This document shows positions 1 to 6,325 of a stretch of 7,585 bases of DNA, in pieces. The notes under the pieces are model-generated. The model did no database searches and was not told the origin of the DNA. It saw only the letters and a program-made list of their open reading frames with translations. The stretch spans positions 1 to 7,585 of the forward strand of contig DMZT01000270.1 in the NCBI GenBank assembly GCA_003484865.1, read 5' to 3'. This DNA comes from Stenotrophomonas sp. (GTDB lineage: Bacteria; Pseudomonadota; Gammaproteobacteria; Xanthomonadales; Xanthomonadaceae). Within the stretch, counting starts at the first letter, position 1. Each line of letters opens with the position of its first letter. Position numbers and translations under genes: made by a program.

Positions 1-13
1 CGGTCGGCTCTAC
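1..13 (-). repeat. SMAG palindromic element, cut by the window edge
   Basis: Only the CGGTCGGCT arm and the terminal CTAC (GTAG on the minus strand) are inside the window. They are identical to the matching half of the complete element at 82-104. Confidence 0.7.
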
Positions 14-81
14 CCCCCGGTGGTGTGCCCATTGCCCGGCGAAGAGGCGTTGGAGCCGGCCATCGCCGCACGGTGCACGGC

Positions 82-104
82 AGCCGACCAACGGTCGGCT
101 CTAC
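82..104 (-). repeat. SMAG palindromic element (GTAG family)
   Basis: Read on the minus strand it is GTAG, then an 8-bp perfect stem (AGCCGACC / GGTCGGCT) around a GTT loop. This matches the SMAG (Stenotrophomonas maltophilia GTAG) repeat family, short intergenic REP-like palindromes present in very many copies in that species. Such hairpins in 3' regions can stabilise or end transcripts; which applies here is not visible from sequence. Confidence 0.85.
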
Positions 105-173
105 CCCCCGGTGGTGTGCCCATTGCCCGGCGAAGAGGCATTGGAGCCGATCATCGCCGCGCGGTGTGCGAGC

Positions 174-196
174 AGCCGACCAACGGTCGGCTCTAC
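174..196 (-). repeat. SMAG palindromic element, copy nearest spoT
   Basis: It is identical in stem, loop and GTAG end to the copy at 82-104 and has the same orientation. It lies about 54 bp past the spoT stop codon on the spoT sense strand, so it would form a hairpin in the spoT 3' untranslated region. No U-run follows it, so it is not a classical intrinsic terminator. Confidence 0.85.
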
Positions 197-249
197 CCCG
201 GTGGTGCGCCAAGAGCGCCCGGCCCCATCATCGCCGCGCGGAACGCGGT

Positions 250-2409
250 TTATTGCCGGCGAACCGACTGCACCACCGACAACCGCCGCAGACGCCGCAT
301 CACTTCCGCCAGATGGTTCCGATCACGCACCTGGATATTGAATGCCAGCACCGCCGCATTGAAATCGCGGTCCAGATAATCCACCCGCTCGATGTTGGAA
401 TGGCTCTGCGCGATCGCCGCCGCCAACTGCGCCAGCACGCCGGTCCCGTTCTCCACCTCCACGATCAACGACGTGTCGTAATCCCCCGACACCGTCGTAT
501 CCCATCCGATCGGCACCCAGCGCTCCGGCGACTTGCGCAGCTCGGCCAGGTTCGGGCAGTCCAGACGGTGCACCACGATGCCCTTGCCGGCCGTGTGGTA
601 GCCCATGATGTCGTCGCCCGGAATCGGCTGGCAACAGTTCGCGAAGCTCACCACCCCGCGCTCGCTGCCGTTGATCAGGATCTTTTCCTGCGAATGCTTC
701 GAATGCGCCCCACCGCGCAGCTCCGCATACGCCATCAGCGCCTGTGCGGCCTGGTTGGGCATCCAGTTGCCCAGCGCCACTTCGGCCAGCAGGGCCTCCA
801 GGCGCGGATACCGGTGCTCGGCCAGGAACGCATCCAGCCGCCCCTTCGGCAGGCGTTCGAGCGAGCTGTCCATCGCCTCCAGCGCGCGGTCCAGCATCCG
901 ATGGCCCAACTGCACCGCGTCCTCGTGCTCCAGCTGCTTGAGCTGATGACGGATCGCCGTGCGTGCCTTGGAACTGACCACGAACTCCAGCCACTGCGGC
1001 TTGGGCGTGGCCGAGCGCGCGGTGATCACTTCCACCGTCTGCCCACTGACCAGCTTGGTGCGCAGCGGCACCAGCTTCTTGTCCACGCGCGAGGCCACGG
1101 CCATGTTGCCCACATCAGTGTGCACCGCGTAGGCAAAATCGAGCGCGGTGGAATTGCGCGGCAGCGCCAGGATCTTGCCCTTCGGGGTGAACAGGTAGAC
1201 CTCGTCCGGGAACAGGTCCACCTTGACGTTGTCCAGGAACTCCAGCGACGAACCGGCGGCGCGCTGGGAATCGATCAGTTCCACGATCCAGGCATGCGCG
1301 CGGCTCTGCGCGCTGTTGGGCGAGTCGCCGCCGAACTTGTAGGTCCAGTGCGCGGCCACGCCACGCTCGGCGATCAGGTCCATTTCTTCGGTGCGGATCT
1401 GCACTTCGATCGGCGAGCCATACGGCCCGAACAGCACCGTGTGCAGCGACTGGTAACCGTTGGCCTTGGGGATCGCGATGAAATCGCGGAAGCGCCCGTC
1501 CAGCGGCTTGAAGGTGGCATGCACCGCGCCGAGCGCGTGGTAGGCGCTGGGCACGTTGCGCACGACCAGGCGGAAGCCGAACACATCCATCACCTGGTCG
1601 AAGGATTTGTTCTCGTCGTGCATCTTGTTGTAGATGCTCCACGGGGTCTTGATGCGGCTGACCAGCCGGTGCTCCAGCCCTTCCTTGGCCAGCCGCTGGG
1701 ACAGCTGCACCTCCACCTGCGCCATCGCCTCCCGGCGCACCACCGGCTGGCTGCGGATGTGCTTTTCCAGGATGGCGTGGCGCCACGGGTACAGTGCCTT
1801 GAAGCCCAGGTTCTGCAGCTCGCTCTTGACCAGGCTCATGCCCAGCCGCTGCGCGATCGGCGCGTAGATTTCCAGCGTTTCGCGGGCGATGCGGCCGCGC
1901 GCTTCGCGGCTCTGCGCACCCAGCGTACGCATGTTGTGCAGGCGGTCGGCCAGCTTGATCATGATCACGCGCAGGTCGCGCGACATCGCCAGCAGCATCT
2001 TGCGGAAGCTCTCGGCGGCCGCCTCCTGGCGGTCGCGGAACTTCAGCTTGTCCAGCTTGGTGACGCCATCGACCAGTTCGGCCACGGCTTCGCCGAACTC
2101 GGCGGCCAGCTCCTCGCGGGTCAGCGGCGTGTCTTCGATGGTGTCGTGCAGGATCGCGGCGATCAGCGCCTCCACGTCCAGGCCGAGCTCGGCCAGCACC
2201 TGGGCCACGGCGACCGGATGGGTGATGTAGGGCTCGCCCGACTTGCGGGTCTGGCCGGCATGCGCGGCGGCGCCTACTTCCCAGGCGCGGCGCAGCAGTG
2301 GCAGTTGGTCGGGCGGCAGATAGTGCGCTGCGCGCTCAAGCTGGAGGACATAGTCGGGTACGGCCGCGCCGGCGGGCGTGGCGACCTTGGCAGTGGGGCC
2401 TGGGTTCAT
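250..2409 (-). CDS. spoT: Bifunctional (p)ppGpp hydrolase/synthetase SpoT
   Basis: Cytoplasmic RelA/SpoT enzyme of 719 aa that degrades, and probably weakly makes, the alarmone (p)ppGpp. An N-terminal HD hydrolase domain (about 20-200) keeps H50, HDTIED at 88-93 and D155 in LADRLHN. The synthetase domain (about 230-365) has RIKTPWSIYNKM at 252-263, D275, IPKANGYQSLHT near 313-324 and E335 in EVQIRT. A basic RFRD (306-309) fills the RXKD position typical of bifunctional enzymes; monofunctional RelA has acidic EXDD. A TGS domain (about 396-464), a Cys-containing zinc-finger-like domain (C592, C593, C618) and an ACT domain (about 643-719) complete the usual plan. The ATG at 2409 was chosen. An in-frame TTG two codons upstream (2415) is possible; neither has a good Shine-Dalgarno. 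The gene follows rpoZ by 156 bp across a terminator. Confidence 0.97.
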   Translation of the reverse strand: MNPGPTAKVATPAGAAVPDYVLQLERAAHYLPPDQLPLLRRAWEVGAAAHAGQTRKSGEPYITHPVAVAQVLAELGLDVEALIAAILHDTIEDTPLTREELAAEFGEAVAELVDGVTKLDKLKFRDRQEAAAESFRKMLLAMSRDLRVIMIKLADRLHNMRTLGAQSREARGRIARETLEIYAPIAQRLGMSLVKSELQNLGFKALYPWRHAILEKHIRSQPVVRREAMAQVEVQLSQRLAKEGLEHRLVSRIKTPWSIYNKMHDENKSFDQVMDVFGFRLVVRNVPSAYHALGAVHATFKPLDGRFRDFIAIPKANGYQSLHTVLFGPYGSPIEVQIRTEEMDLIAERGVAAHWTYKFGGDSPNSAQSRAHAWIVELIDSQRAAGSSLEFLDNVKVDLFPDEVYLFTPKGKILALPRNSTALDFAYAVHTDVGNMAVASRVDKKLVPLRTKLVSGQTVEVITARSATPKPQWLEFVVSSKARTAIRHQLKQLEHEDAVQLGHRMLDRALEAMDSSLERLPKGRLDAFLAEHRYPRLEALLAEVALGNWMPNQAAQALMAYAELRGGAHSKHSQEKILINGSERGVVSFANCCQPIPGDDIMGYHTAGKGIVVHRLDCPNLAELRKSPERWVPIGWDTTVSGDYDTSLIVEVENGTGVLAQLAAAIAQSHSNIERVDYLDRDFNAAVLAFNIQVRDRNHLAEVMRRLRRLSVVQSVRRQ

Positions 2410-2415
2410 GCTCAA

Positions 2416-2444
2416 AGACTATGCCAGCGGCGTGATATCGGCAA
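2416..2444 (-). promoter_or_regulatory. Candidate spoT promoter, possibly leaderless
   Basis: On the minus strand, TTGCCG (2439-2444) and TAGTCT (2416-2421) are 17 bp apart. Six bases separate the -10-like box from the spoT ATG, so transcription would start at or next to the initiator codon. The matches are modest (4/6 and 3/6 to sigma-70 consensus). Support comes from the terminator upstream and the absence of a clear Shine-Dalgarno. Confidence 0.3.
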
Positions 2445-2500
2445 ATCCTGAACAGGGAGTTTCACCTGCAACAACACGGCCCCGCCGCAACCACTGGCGG

Positions 2501-2535
2501 CACAAACGAAACAGCCCGCCAAAAGGCGGGCTGTT
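2501..2535 (-). terminator. Intrinsic terminator downstream of rpoZ
   Basis: A perfect 11-bp stem (AACAGCCCGCC at 2510-2520 and GGCGGGCTGTT at 2525-2535) encloses a 4-base loop. Read in the rpoZ direction, the stem is followed by an interrupted T-rich tail (TTTCGTTTG). On the opposite strand no T-run follows. It begins about 30 bp past the rpoZ stop and precedes spoT, so it should separate the two genes at least partly. Confidence 0.8.
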
Positions 2536-2565
2536 CGCAGCAACAACAACGGACGCGCGAGGCGA

Positions 2566-2865
2566 TCAGTCGTCGTTCTTGGACATGTCTTCGTCGGCGA
2601 CGACTTCGGCAGCGGCCCATTCCAGTGCTTCACGCTCGGCACGCTCGCGCTCGGCCTTCTCGACTTCGTCGATCAGGGCGTTGTCGATCTTGCGGGCGGC
2701 AATTTCGCGCAGCGCCAGCACGGTCGGCTTGTCTTCGGTTTCGCTGTTGTCCAGGGTGGCCTGGACGCCATTGGCCAGCTGACGGGCGCGCTTGGACGCC
2801 ATCATGACCAGTTCGAAACGGTTGTTCACGACTTCCAGACAATCTTCTACGGTGATGCGGGCCAT
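2566..2865 (-). CDS. rpoZ: DNA-directed RNA polymerase subunit omega
   Basis: The omega subunit, 99 aa (E. coli omega is about 91), binds beta-prime, assists RNA polymerase assembly and contributes to ppGpp site 1. The family signature is clear: [11 protein letters not shown] at the start, [17 protein letters not shown] at about 14-30, and [17 protein letters not shown] in the middle, followed by an acidic, Glu/Ala-rich tail. The residues after Met (ARIT), which in E. coli belong to the ppGpp-binding N-terminus, are intact. The ATG at 2865 is chosen because a GGGAG Shine-Dalgarno lies 5 bases upstream and it matches the family start; an in-frame upstream start would only add an unrelated 11-residue extension. 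It lies between gmk and spoT, as in E. coli, but has its own promoter and terminator here. Confidence 0.97.
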   Translation of the reverse strand: MARITVEDCLEVVNNRFELVMMASKRARQLANGVQATLDNSETEDKPTVLALREIAARKIDNALIDEVEKAERERAEREALEWAAAEVVADEDMSKNDD

Positions 2866-2876
2866 GCGGGCTCCCG

Positions 2877-2894
2877 GCAGCCGGTGAGGGCTGC
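2877..2894 (-). promoter_or_regulatory. Stem-loop in the rpoZ leader beside the ribosome binding site
   Basis: A perfect 6-bp stem (GCAGCC / GGCTGC, loop CTCACC on the minus strand) ends one base before the GGGAG Shine-Dalgarno at 2871-2875. The GGCT of its 3' arm could instead pair with AGCC, which overlaps the Shine-Dalgarno, so the two folds exclude each other. Regulation by this structure is inference only. Confidence 0.35.
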
Positions 2895-2920
2895 TCAATC
2901 GAATGAGGGAAAGGGGACGG

Positions 2921-2950
2921 ATTGTACCGGCCAGGGCTGGACAAAATCAA
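2921..2950 (-). promoter_or_regulatory. Predicted sigma-70 promoter of rpoZ
   Basis: On the minus strand, TTGATT (2945-2950) and TACAAT (2921-2926) are separated by 18 bp. They match the -35 consensus at 4/6 and the -10 consensus at 5/6. This is the best promoter match I found in the window. Transcription would start near 2914, giving a leader of about 50 nt before the rpoZ ATG. Confidence 0.6.
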
Positions 2951-2977
2951 GCCAACCGGCTAGCACCCCGTTGAGAA

Positions 2978-3643
2978 TCAGTCGGTTGTGGCCGGATCCT
3001 GGGTCAGCAGGGCCTGGATGAGGCCCGCGTGGCGGACCTTCTGGGCTTCCCGGCGCAGGCGGCTGGCCGTGAAGATGGCACACAGCTCGTCCACCGCGGT
3101 CTCGAAGACCTCGTTGACGATCACGTAGTCGAAGTCGTTGAAGTGCAGCATCTCTTCACGCGCGGCGGCCAGGCGCTGGGCGATCACCGCCTCGCTGTCC
3201 TGCCCGCGCTTGCGCATCCGGTCCTGCAGCGCCTGCTTGGACGGCGGCAGGATGAACACGGTGACCGTGCCTGGCACCAGCTGGCGGACCTGCTGGGCGC
3301 CCTGCCAGTCGATCTCCAGCAGCACGTCCTGGCCGGCCGACAGCTGCGGCTCGACCGACTGCCGCGCGGTGCCCTTCCAGTCGCCATGCACCCAGGCATG
3401 TTCGAAGAAGTCGCCGGCGGCGATCATCCGCTCGAATTCCTCGGCGCTGACGAAGTGGTAGTGCTCACCATTGATTTCACCCGGGCGCGTGGCGCGCGAG
3501 GTGAACGAGATCGACAGGGCGATCTGCGGGTCGCGGGCCAGGGTGGCGTTGACGATGCTGCTTTTGCCGGCCCCGGAAGGCGCGGCCACGATGTACAGGG
3601 TGCCGCGCGCAGGCGCGCCGACGGGCGGGATCGGGCTGCTCAT
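2978..3643 (-). CDS. gmk: Guanylate kinase
   Basis: Cytosolic enzyme phosphorylating GMP (and dGMP) to GDP with ATP, feeding GTP and ppGpp synthesis; 221 aa. The P-loop APSGAGKSS is at 21-29. The GMP-binding part holds [10 protein letters not shown] (47-56), GEHYHFV and FFEHA (79-83). [15 protein letters not shown] is at 106-120, and the lid region ILPPS...RMRKRGQDS at 131-150. The loop that is usually NYYGTS is DWKGTA at 88-93, so the normally conserved GMP-contacting tyrosine is replaced by Lys89; I believe this is shared by xanthomonads. The N-terminus is about ten residues longer than in E. coli. The ATG overlaps the yicC stop as ATGA (3640-3643), so translation is probably coupled to yicC. 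Confidence 0.97.
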   Translation of the reverse strand: MSSPIPPVGAPARGTLYIVAAPSGAGKSSIVNATLARDPQIALSISFTSRATRPGEINGEHYHFVSAEEFERMIAAGDFFEHAWVHGDWKGTARQSVEPQLSAGQDVLLEIDWQGAQQVRQLVPGTVTVFILPPSKQALQDRMRKRGQDSEAVIAQRLAAAREEMLHFNDFDYVIVNEVFETAVDELCAIFTASRLRREAQKVRHAGLIQALLTQDPATTD

Positions 3644-4500
3644 TCGATGTTCTGCACCTGTTCGCGGATCTGGTCGATCAGCACCTTCAGCTCGACGGCG
3701 GCATTGGAGGTGCGGCTGTCCACCGATTTGGAGCCCAGCGTGTTGGCCTCGCGGTTGAACTCCTGCAGCAGGAAGTCCAGGCGGCGACCGACCGGCTCAC
3801 GCTGCTTGAAGACGCGGCGGATCTCGGCGATGTGGCTGCCCAGGCGGTCCAGCTCCTCATCCACGTCCAGCTTCTGCAGCCACATCACCAGTTCCTGTTC
3901 GGCACGGCCGGGATCGACCGGGTGCGGCAGGTCGGCCAGGCGGGCCGCCAGCTTGGTGCGCTGGCCTTCGCGGATCAGCGGGATCAGGGTGGTGACCTCG
4001 GCGGCAATGCGCTCGATGCTGTCCACGCGCTCCTGGATCGCGGTGGCCAGCTTGTCACCTTCACGCTCACGCGCGGCAACGAAGCCGTCCAGCGCCGTAT
4101 CCAGCAGCGCCAGGGCTTCGGCATGCAGCGCGGCGGCATCGACCGCCTCGCCCTGCATGACACCCGGCATCTGCAGCAGTTCGGTGAAGCTCACCTGCAG
4201 GCTCGGGAAGCTCGAGGACAGCCGGGTCGCCAGCTCGCCGAGCTGGCCCAGCAGCGCATCGTTGACCACCAGTGCACCGGTGACCTCCGGCGCGCGCAGG
4301 CGAATGACCAGATCGATTTTTCCGCGGCTGCAGCGGGAAGCGACGCGCTCGCGCAGGTGCGGCTCCAACGCACGCAGTTCTTCGGGCAGGCGGACGCCGA
4401 CCTCCAGGAACCGGTGGTTGACCGAGCGCAGCTCACAGGCCAGCGTGCCCCAGCGGGTGGCGCGCTCGCCGTTGGCATAGGCGGTCATGCTTCGAATCAT
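3640..4500 (-). CDS. yicC: YicC family endoribonuclease
   Basis: A 286-aa protein of the YicC/YloC family, the normal length. E. coli YicC has been reported to be an endoribonuclease and to affect small-RNA decay; the role here is inferred by family. The N-terminal domain begins with MIRSMTAYA and contains [12 protein letters not shown] at 23-34. The C-terminal DUF1732 part holds [13 protein letters not shown] at 212-224 and the family signature from [20 protein letters not shown] at 239-258. The ATG at 4500 fits the family start, with GGAA about 8 bases upstream; a TTG at 4521 would add seven unsupported residues. It is transcribed divergently from rph, an association also seen in E. coli, and overlaps gmk by 4 bases as head of that transcript. 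Confidence 0.95.
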   Translation of the reverse strand: MIRSMTAYANGERATRWGTLACELRSVNHRFLEVGVRLPEELRALEPHLRERVASRCSRGKIDLVIRLRAPEVTGALVVNDALLGQLGELATRLSSSFPSLQVSFTELLQMPGVMQGEAVDAAALHAEALALLDTALDGFVAAREREGDKLATAIQERVDSIERIAAEVTTLIPLIREGQRTKLAARLADLPHPVDPGRAEQELVMWLQKLDVDEELDRLGSHIAEIRRVFKQREPVGRRLDFLLQEFNREANTLGSKSVDSRTSNAAVELKVLIDQIREQVQNIE

Positions 4501-4620
4501 GCGGGTTTCCGGTGCTCTCAAAGTGCAAATGGTACCCTAGCGGTCTCCTTAGAGCCTCCTCGCCCGCCGGTCCCCGGCCCGGGCGTGGCCCCGCATCCCC
4601 CGTCTTACCGGAACTTGAGC
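4501..4620. promoter_or_regulatory. Divergent yicC/rph control region
   Basis: These 120 bp separate the start codons of yicC (leftward) and rph (rightward), so promoters for both are expected here. A TACCAT -10-like box on the minus strand (4529-4534) would suit yicC, with no good -35 partner. The overlapping TACCCT on the plus strand, preceded by TGG, is a weak extended -10 for rph. A Shine-Dalgarno-like GGAA precedes each gene. No operator could be named. Confidence 0.5.
4561..4585 (+). promoter_or_regulatory. GC-rich hairpin in the rph leader
   Basis: CGCCCG (4561-4566) pairs with CGGGCG (4580-4585), and CCGG (4567-4570) pairs with CCGG (4574-4577), leaving a TCC loop and a two-base CC bulge. 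That gives ten G:C pairs, 35 bases before the rph ATG. No T-run follows, so it is not an intrinsic terminator. Its role is unknown. Confidence 0.4.
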
Positions 4621-5349
4621 ATGACTGATTCCCGTCCCAGTGGCCGCCAGGCCGACCAGCTGCGCGAAGTGCGCATCGAGCGCGCCTTCACCCGTCACGC
4701 CGAGGGCTCGGTGCTGGTCAGCTTCGGCGAGACCCGCGTGCTGTGCACGGCCAGCGTGGAAAACCGCGTGCCGGGCTTCCTGCGTGGCAAGGGCGAAGGC
4801 TGGGTGACGGCCGAGTACGGCATGCTGCCGCGTTCGACCCACACCCGTAACGACCGCGAAGCCGCCCGCGGCAAGCAGGGTGGCCGCACGCTGGAAATCC
4901 AGCGCCTGATCGGCCGCACGCTGCGCGCCTGCATCGACCGCGGCGCGCTGGGCGAGCGCACCATCACCCTGGACTGCGACGTGCTGCAGGCCGACGGCGG
5001 CACCCGTACCGCCGCCATCACCGGCGCCTACGTGGCCCTGGTGGATGCGGTGAACTTCCTGATCAAGCGCGGTGACATCAAGCGCAACCCGATCTTCGGC
5101 GCCGTCGCGGCGGTGTCGGTGGGCGTGTACCGCGGCACCCCGGTGCTGGATCTGGATTACGCCGAAGACAGCGACTGCGATACCGACATGAACGTCGTGA
5201 TGAACGACGGTGGCGGTTTCATCGAACTGCAGGGCACCGCCGAAGGCCACGCCTTCCGCCGTGATGAACTGGATGCGCTGCTGGTCCTGGCCGAAAAGGG
5301 CATCAAGGATCTGTTCGCTGCGCAGCAGGCGGCCCTGGCCAAGGCATGA
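4621..5349 (+). CDS. rph: Ribonuclease PH
   Basis: A phosphorolytic 3'-to-5' exoribonuclease that trims tRNA precursors and structured RNAs using inorganic phosphate, normally as a hexameric ring; 242 aa, family-typical. Visible signatures are [20 protein letters not shown] (25-44), [18 protein letters not shown] (60-77), and QGGRT, in which R89 corresponds to the active-site Arg86 of characterised enzymes. [14 protein letters not shown] follows (117-130), with R129 in the phosphate-binding site, then the acidic metal-site cluster [13 protein letters not shown] (182-194) and QGTAEG (204-209). The ATG at 4621 begins the conserved region and has CCGGAA about 8 bases upstream; the open frame further left lies antisense to yicC and is not coding. 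It heads a four-gene run, and its stop overlaps the next start as ATGA. Confidence 0.97.
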   Translation: MTDSRPSGRQADQLREVRIERAFTRHAEGSVLVSFGETRVLCTASVENRVPGFLRGKGEGWVTAEYGMLPRSTHTRNDREAARGKQGGRTLEIQRLIGRTLRACIDRGALGERTITLDCDVLQADGGTRTAAITGAYVALVDAVNFLIKRGDIKRNPIFGAVAAVSVGVYRGTPVLDLDYAEDSDCDTDMNVVMNDGGGFIELQGTAEGHAFRRDELDALLVLAEKGIKDLFAAQQAALAKA

Positions 5350-5735
5350 ACCGTCGTATCGCCCTGACCACCCTGGTAGTGGCCGACTACGACGAGGCGA
5401 TCGCCTGGTACACCGGCGCGCTGGGCTTCAGCCTGATCGATGACATCGACCAGGGCGACAAGCGCTGGGTGGTGGTCGGGCCGGGCGACGGCAGCGCGGC
5501 CGCCTTGTTGCTGGCGCGTGCCAGCAACGACGAACAGCGCGCGCGGATCGGCAACCAGACCGGTGGCCGGGTCGGATTTTTCCTGAACACCGATGATTTC
5601 TGGCGCGACCACGCAGCGATGACCGCGCGTGGCGTGGTCTTCCTCGAAACCCCACGCGAGGAGGTCTACGCGACGGTCGCGGTGTTCCGCGATCTGTACG
5701 GCAACACGTGGGATCTGCTGGAGCCCAAGCAATGA
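5346..5735 (+). CDS. VOC family (glyoxalase/bleomycin-resistance-like) protein
   Basis: A small 129-aa protein with the two beta-alpha-beta-beta-beta modules of the vicinal-oxygen-chelate fold. The first begins at [21 protein letters not shown] (8-28); the second runs from [13 protein letters not shown] (74-86) to [17 protein letters not shown] (111-127). Superfamily members bind metal and catalyse isomerisation, dioxygenation or drug sequestration, but no substrate can be assigned. The usual first-strand metal ligand (His/Gln) appears to be Thr here, so metal-dependent catalysis is uncertain. It overlaps rph by 4 bases and rdgB by 4 bases, so it is cotranscribed with both; this placement hints at a housekeeping rather than a resistance role. 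It is confidently a real gene by conservation and packing; its function is unknown. Confidence 0.9.
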   Translation: MNRRIALTTLVVADYDEAIAWYTGALGFSLIDDIDQGDKRWVVVGPGDGSAAALLLARASNDEQRARIGNQTGGRVGFFLNTDDFWRDHAAMTARGVVFLETPREEVYATVAVFRDLYGNTWDLLEPKQ

Positions 5736-6325
5736 AACTGGTCCTGGCCAGCGGCAACGCCGGCAAACTGAAGGAACTGCAGGCCATGCTCGGCGGCCTG
5801 CCGCTGGAGATCGTGGCGCAGGGCGAACTGGGCGTCAGCGACGTCCCGGAAACCGGCCTGACCTTCGTCGAGAACGCCCTGATCAAGGCGCGCCATGCCT
5901 GCCAGAGCACCGGCCTGCCGGCGCTGGCCGACGATTCGGGCCTGATCGTGGATGCGCTCGACGGCGCACCCGGCCTGTACAGCGCGCGCTATGCCGGCAG
6001 CCCGACCAACGATGCCGCCAACAACGCCAAGCTGCTCGAGGCGATGCGCGATGTACCGGCCGATCGGCGCAGCGCCCGCTTCTATGCGGTGATCGTGCTG
6101 CTGCGCCATGCCGATGATCCCCAGCCGCTGATCTGTGAAGGCAGCTGGGAGGGCGTGATCCTCGATGAGCTGCGTGGCAGCCACGGCTTCGGCTACAACC
6201 CGCTGTTCCTGGACCCGGTGCTGGCGCAGACCGCGGCTGAAATGGCACCGGACCTGAAGAACGCGATGAGCCACCGCGCCAAAGCCCTGCAGCTGCTCAA
6301 GCAGAAGCTGCCCGCCCTGCTGTGA
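5732..6325 (+). CDS. rdgB: RdgB/HAM1 family non-canonical purine NTP pyrophosphatase
   Basis: A 197-aa cytosolic house-cleaning enzyme hydrolysing dITP/ITP and XTP to monophosphates, preventing incorporation of deaminated purines. Motifs in order: SGNAGKLKE at 7-15 (phosphate-binding), [10 protein letters not shown] at 45-54, ADDSGL at 66-71 with the catalytic/Mg-binding aspartates, [10 protein letters not shown] at 80-89, GFGYNP at 152-157, and K176 plus SHRAKAL at 180-186 for base recognition. Most family members have GYDP; Asn156 replaces that Asp here, apparently a xanthomonad feature. The ATG at 5732 matches the family start and has GGAG 9 bases upstream; an upstream in-frame ATG at 5708 would add eight residues inside the VOC gene. 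It is followed at once by hemW, as in E. coli and many other Proteobacteria. Confidence 0.96.
   Translation: MKLVLASGNAGKLKELQAMLGGLPLEIVAQGELGVSDVPETGLTFVENALIKARHACQSTGLPALADDSGLIVDALDGAPGLYSARYAGSPTNDAANNAKLLEAMRDVPADRRSARFYAVIVLLRHADDPQPLICEGSWEGVILDELRGSHGFGYNPLFLDPVLAQTAAEMAPDLKNAMSHRAKALQLLKQKLPALL

Larger units (their letters stand above)
1..241. repeat. Tandem repeat array, about 91-92 bp unit, 2 full copies plus a shortened third
   Basis: Copy 1 spans 1-91, copy 2 spans 92-183, and a degenerate copy 3 runs from 184 to about 241. Copies 1 and 2 differ by roughly six substitutions, all transitions, and one single-base indel. Copy 3 has lost about 15 bases from its middle but keeps the SMAG end (CGGTCGGCTCTAC) and the ATCATCGCCGCGCGG end. 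Each unit consists of a palindromic SMAG element and a spacer of about 69 bp. The array begins 9 bp past the spoT stop codon and runs off the left window edge, so its total copy number is unknown. No coding signal is visible in it. Confidence 0.9.

Noticed and set aside
1..241. CRISPR-like array
   Set aside because: The spacers between palindromes are near-identical rather than unique, and the spacing and unit size fit a tandem duplication. No cas gene is visible.
121..265. Resemblance of repeat segment ATTGCCCGGCGAA to ATTGCCGGCGAA at the spoT 3' end
   Set aside because: The match is only about 12 bases with a gap and is not extended on either side. In GC-rich DNA this is not enough to argue that the repeat captured the spoT end.
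25..2451. 808-codon open frame on the plus strand opposite spoT
   Set aside because: It is antisense to an unmistakable SpoT, is extremely rich in His, Arg, Gln and Ala, shows no domain, and begins inside the tandem repeat. This is the usual antisense artefact in high-GC DNA.
2944..2962. Possible gmk terminator (AGCC/GGCT hairpin followed by TGATTTTG on the minus strand)
   Set aside because: The stem is only 4 bp and the T-run overlaps the better-supported rpoZ promoter, so it is too weak to call.
3029..4480. 483-codon plus-strand open frame opposite gmk and yicC
   Set aside because: It runs across two conserved genes on the other strand, has biased low-complexity composition and shows no recognisable motif.
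3832..4620. Long upstream in-frame extension of rph
   Set aside because: The extension is antisense to yicC and crosses the divergent promoter. RNase PH similarity begins just after the ATG at 4621, and the resulting 242 aa is the family length.
4549..5250. 233-codon minus-strand frame opposite rph
   Set aside because: It is antisense to conserved RNase PH, is rich in His, Ala, Val and Gly, and has no motif.
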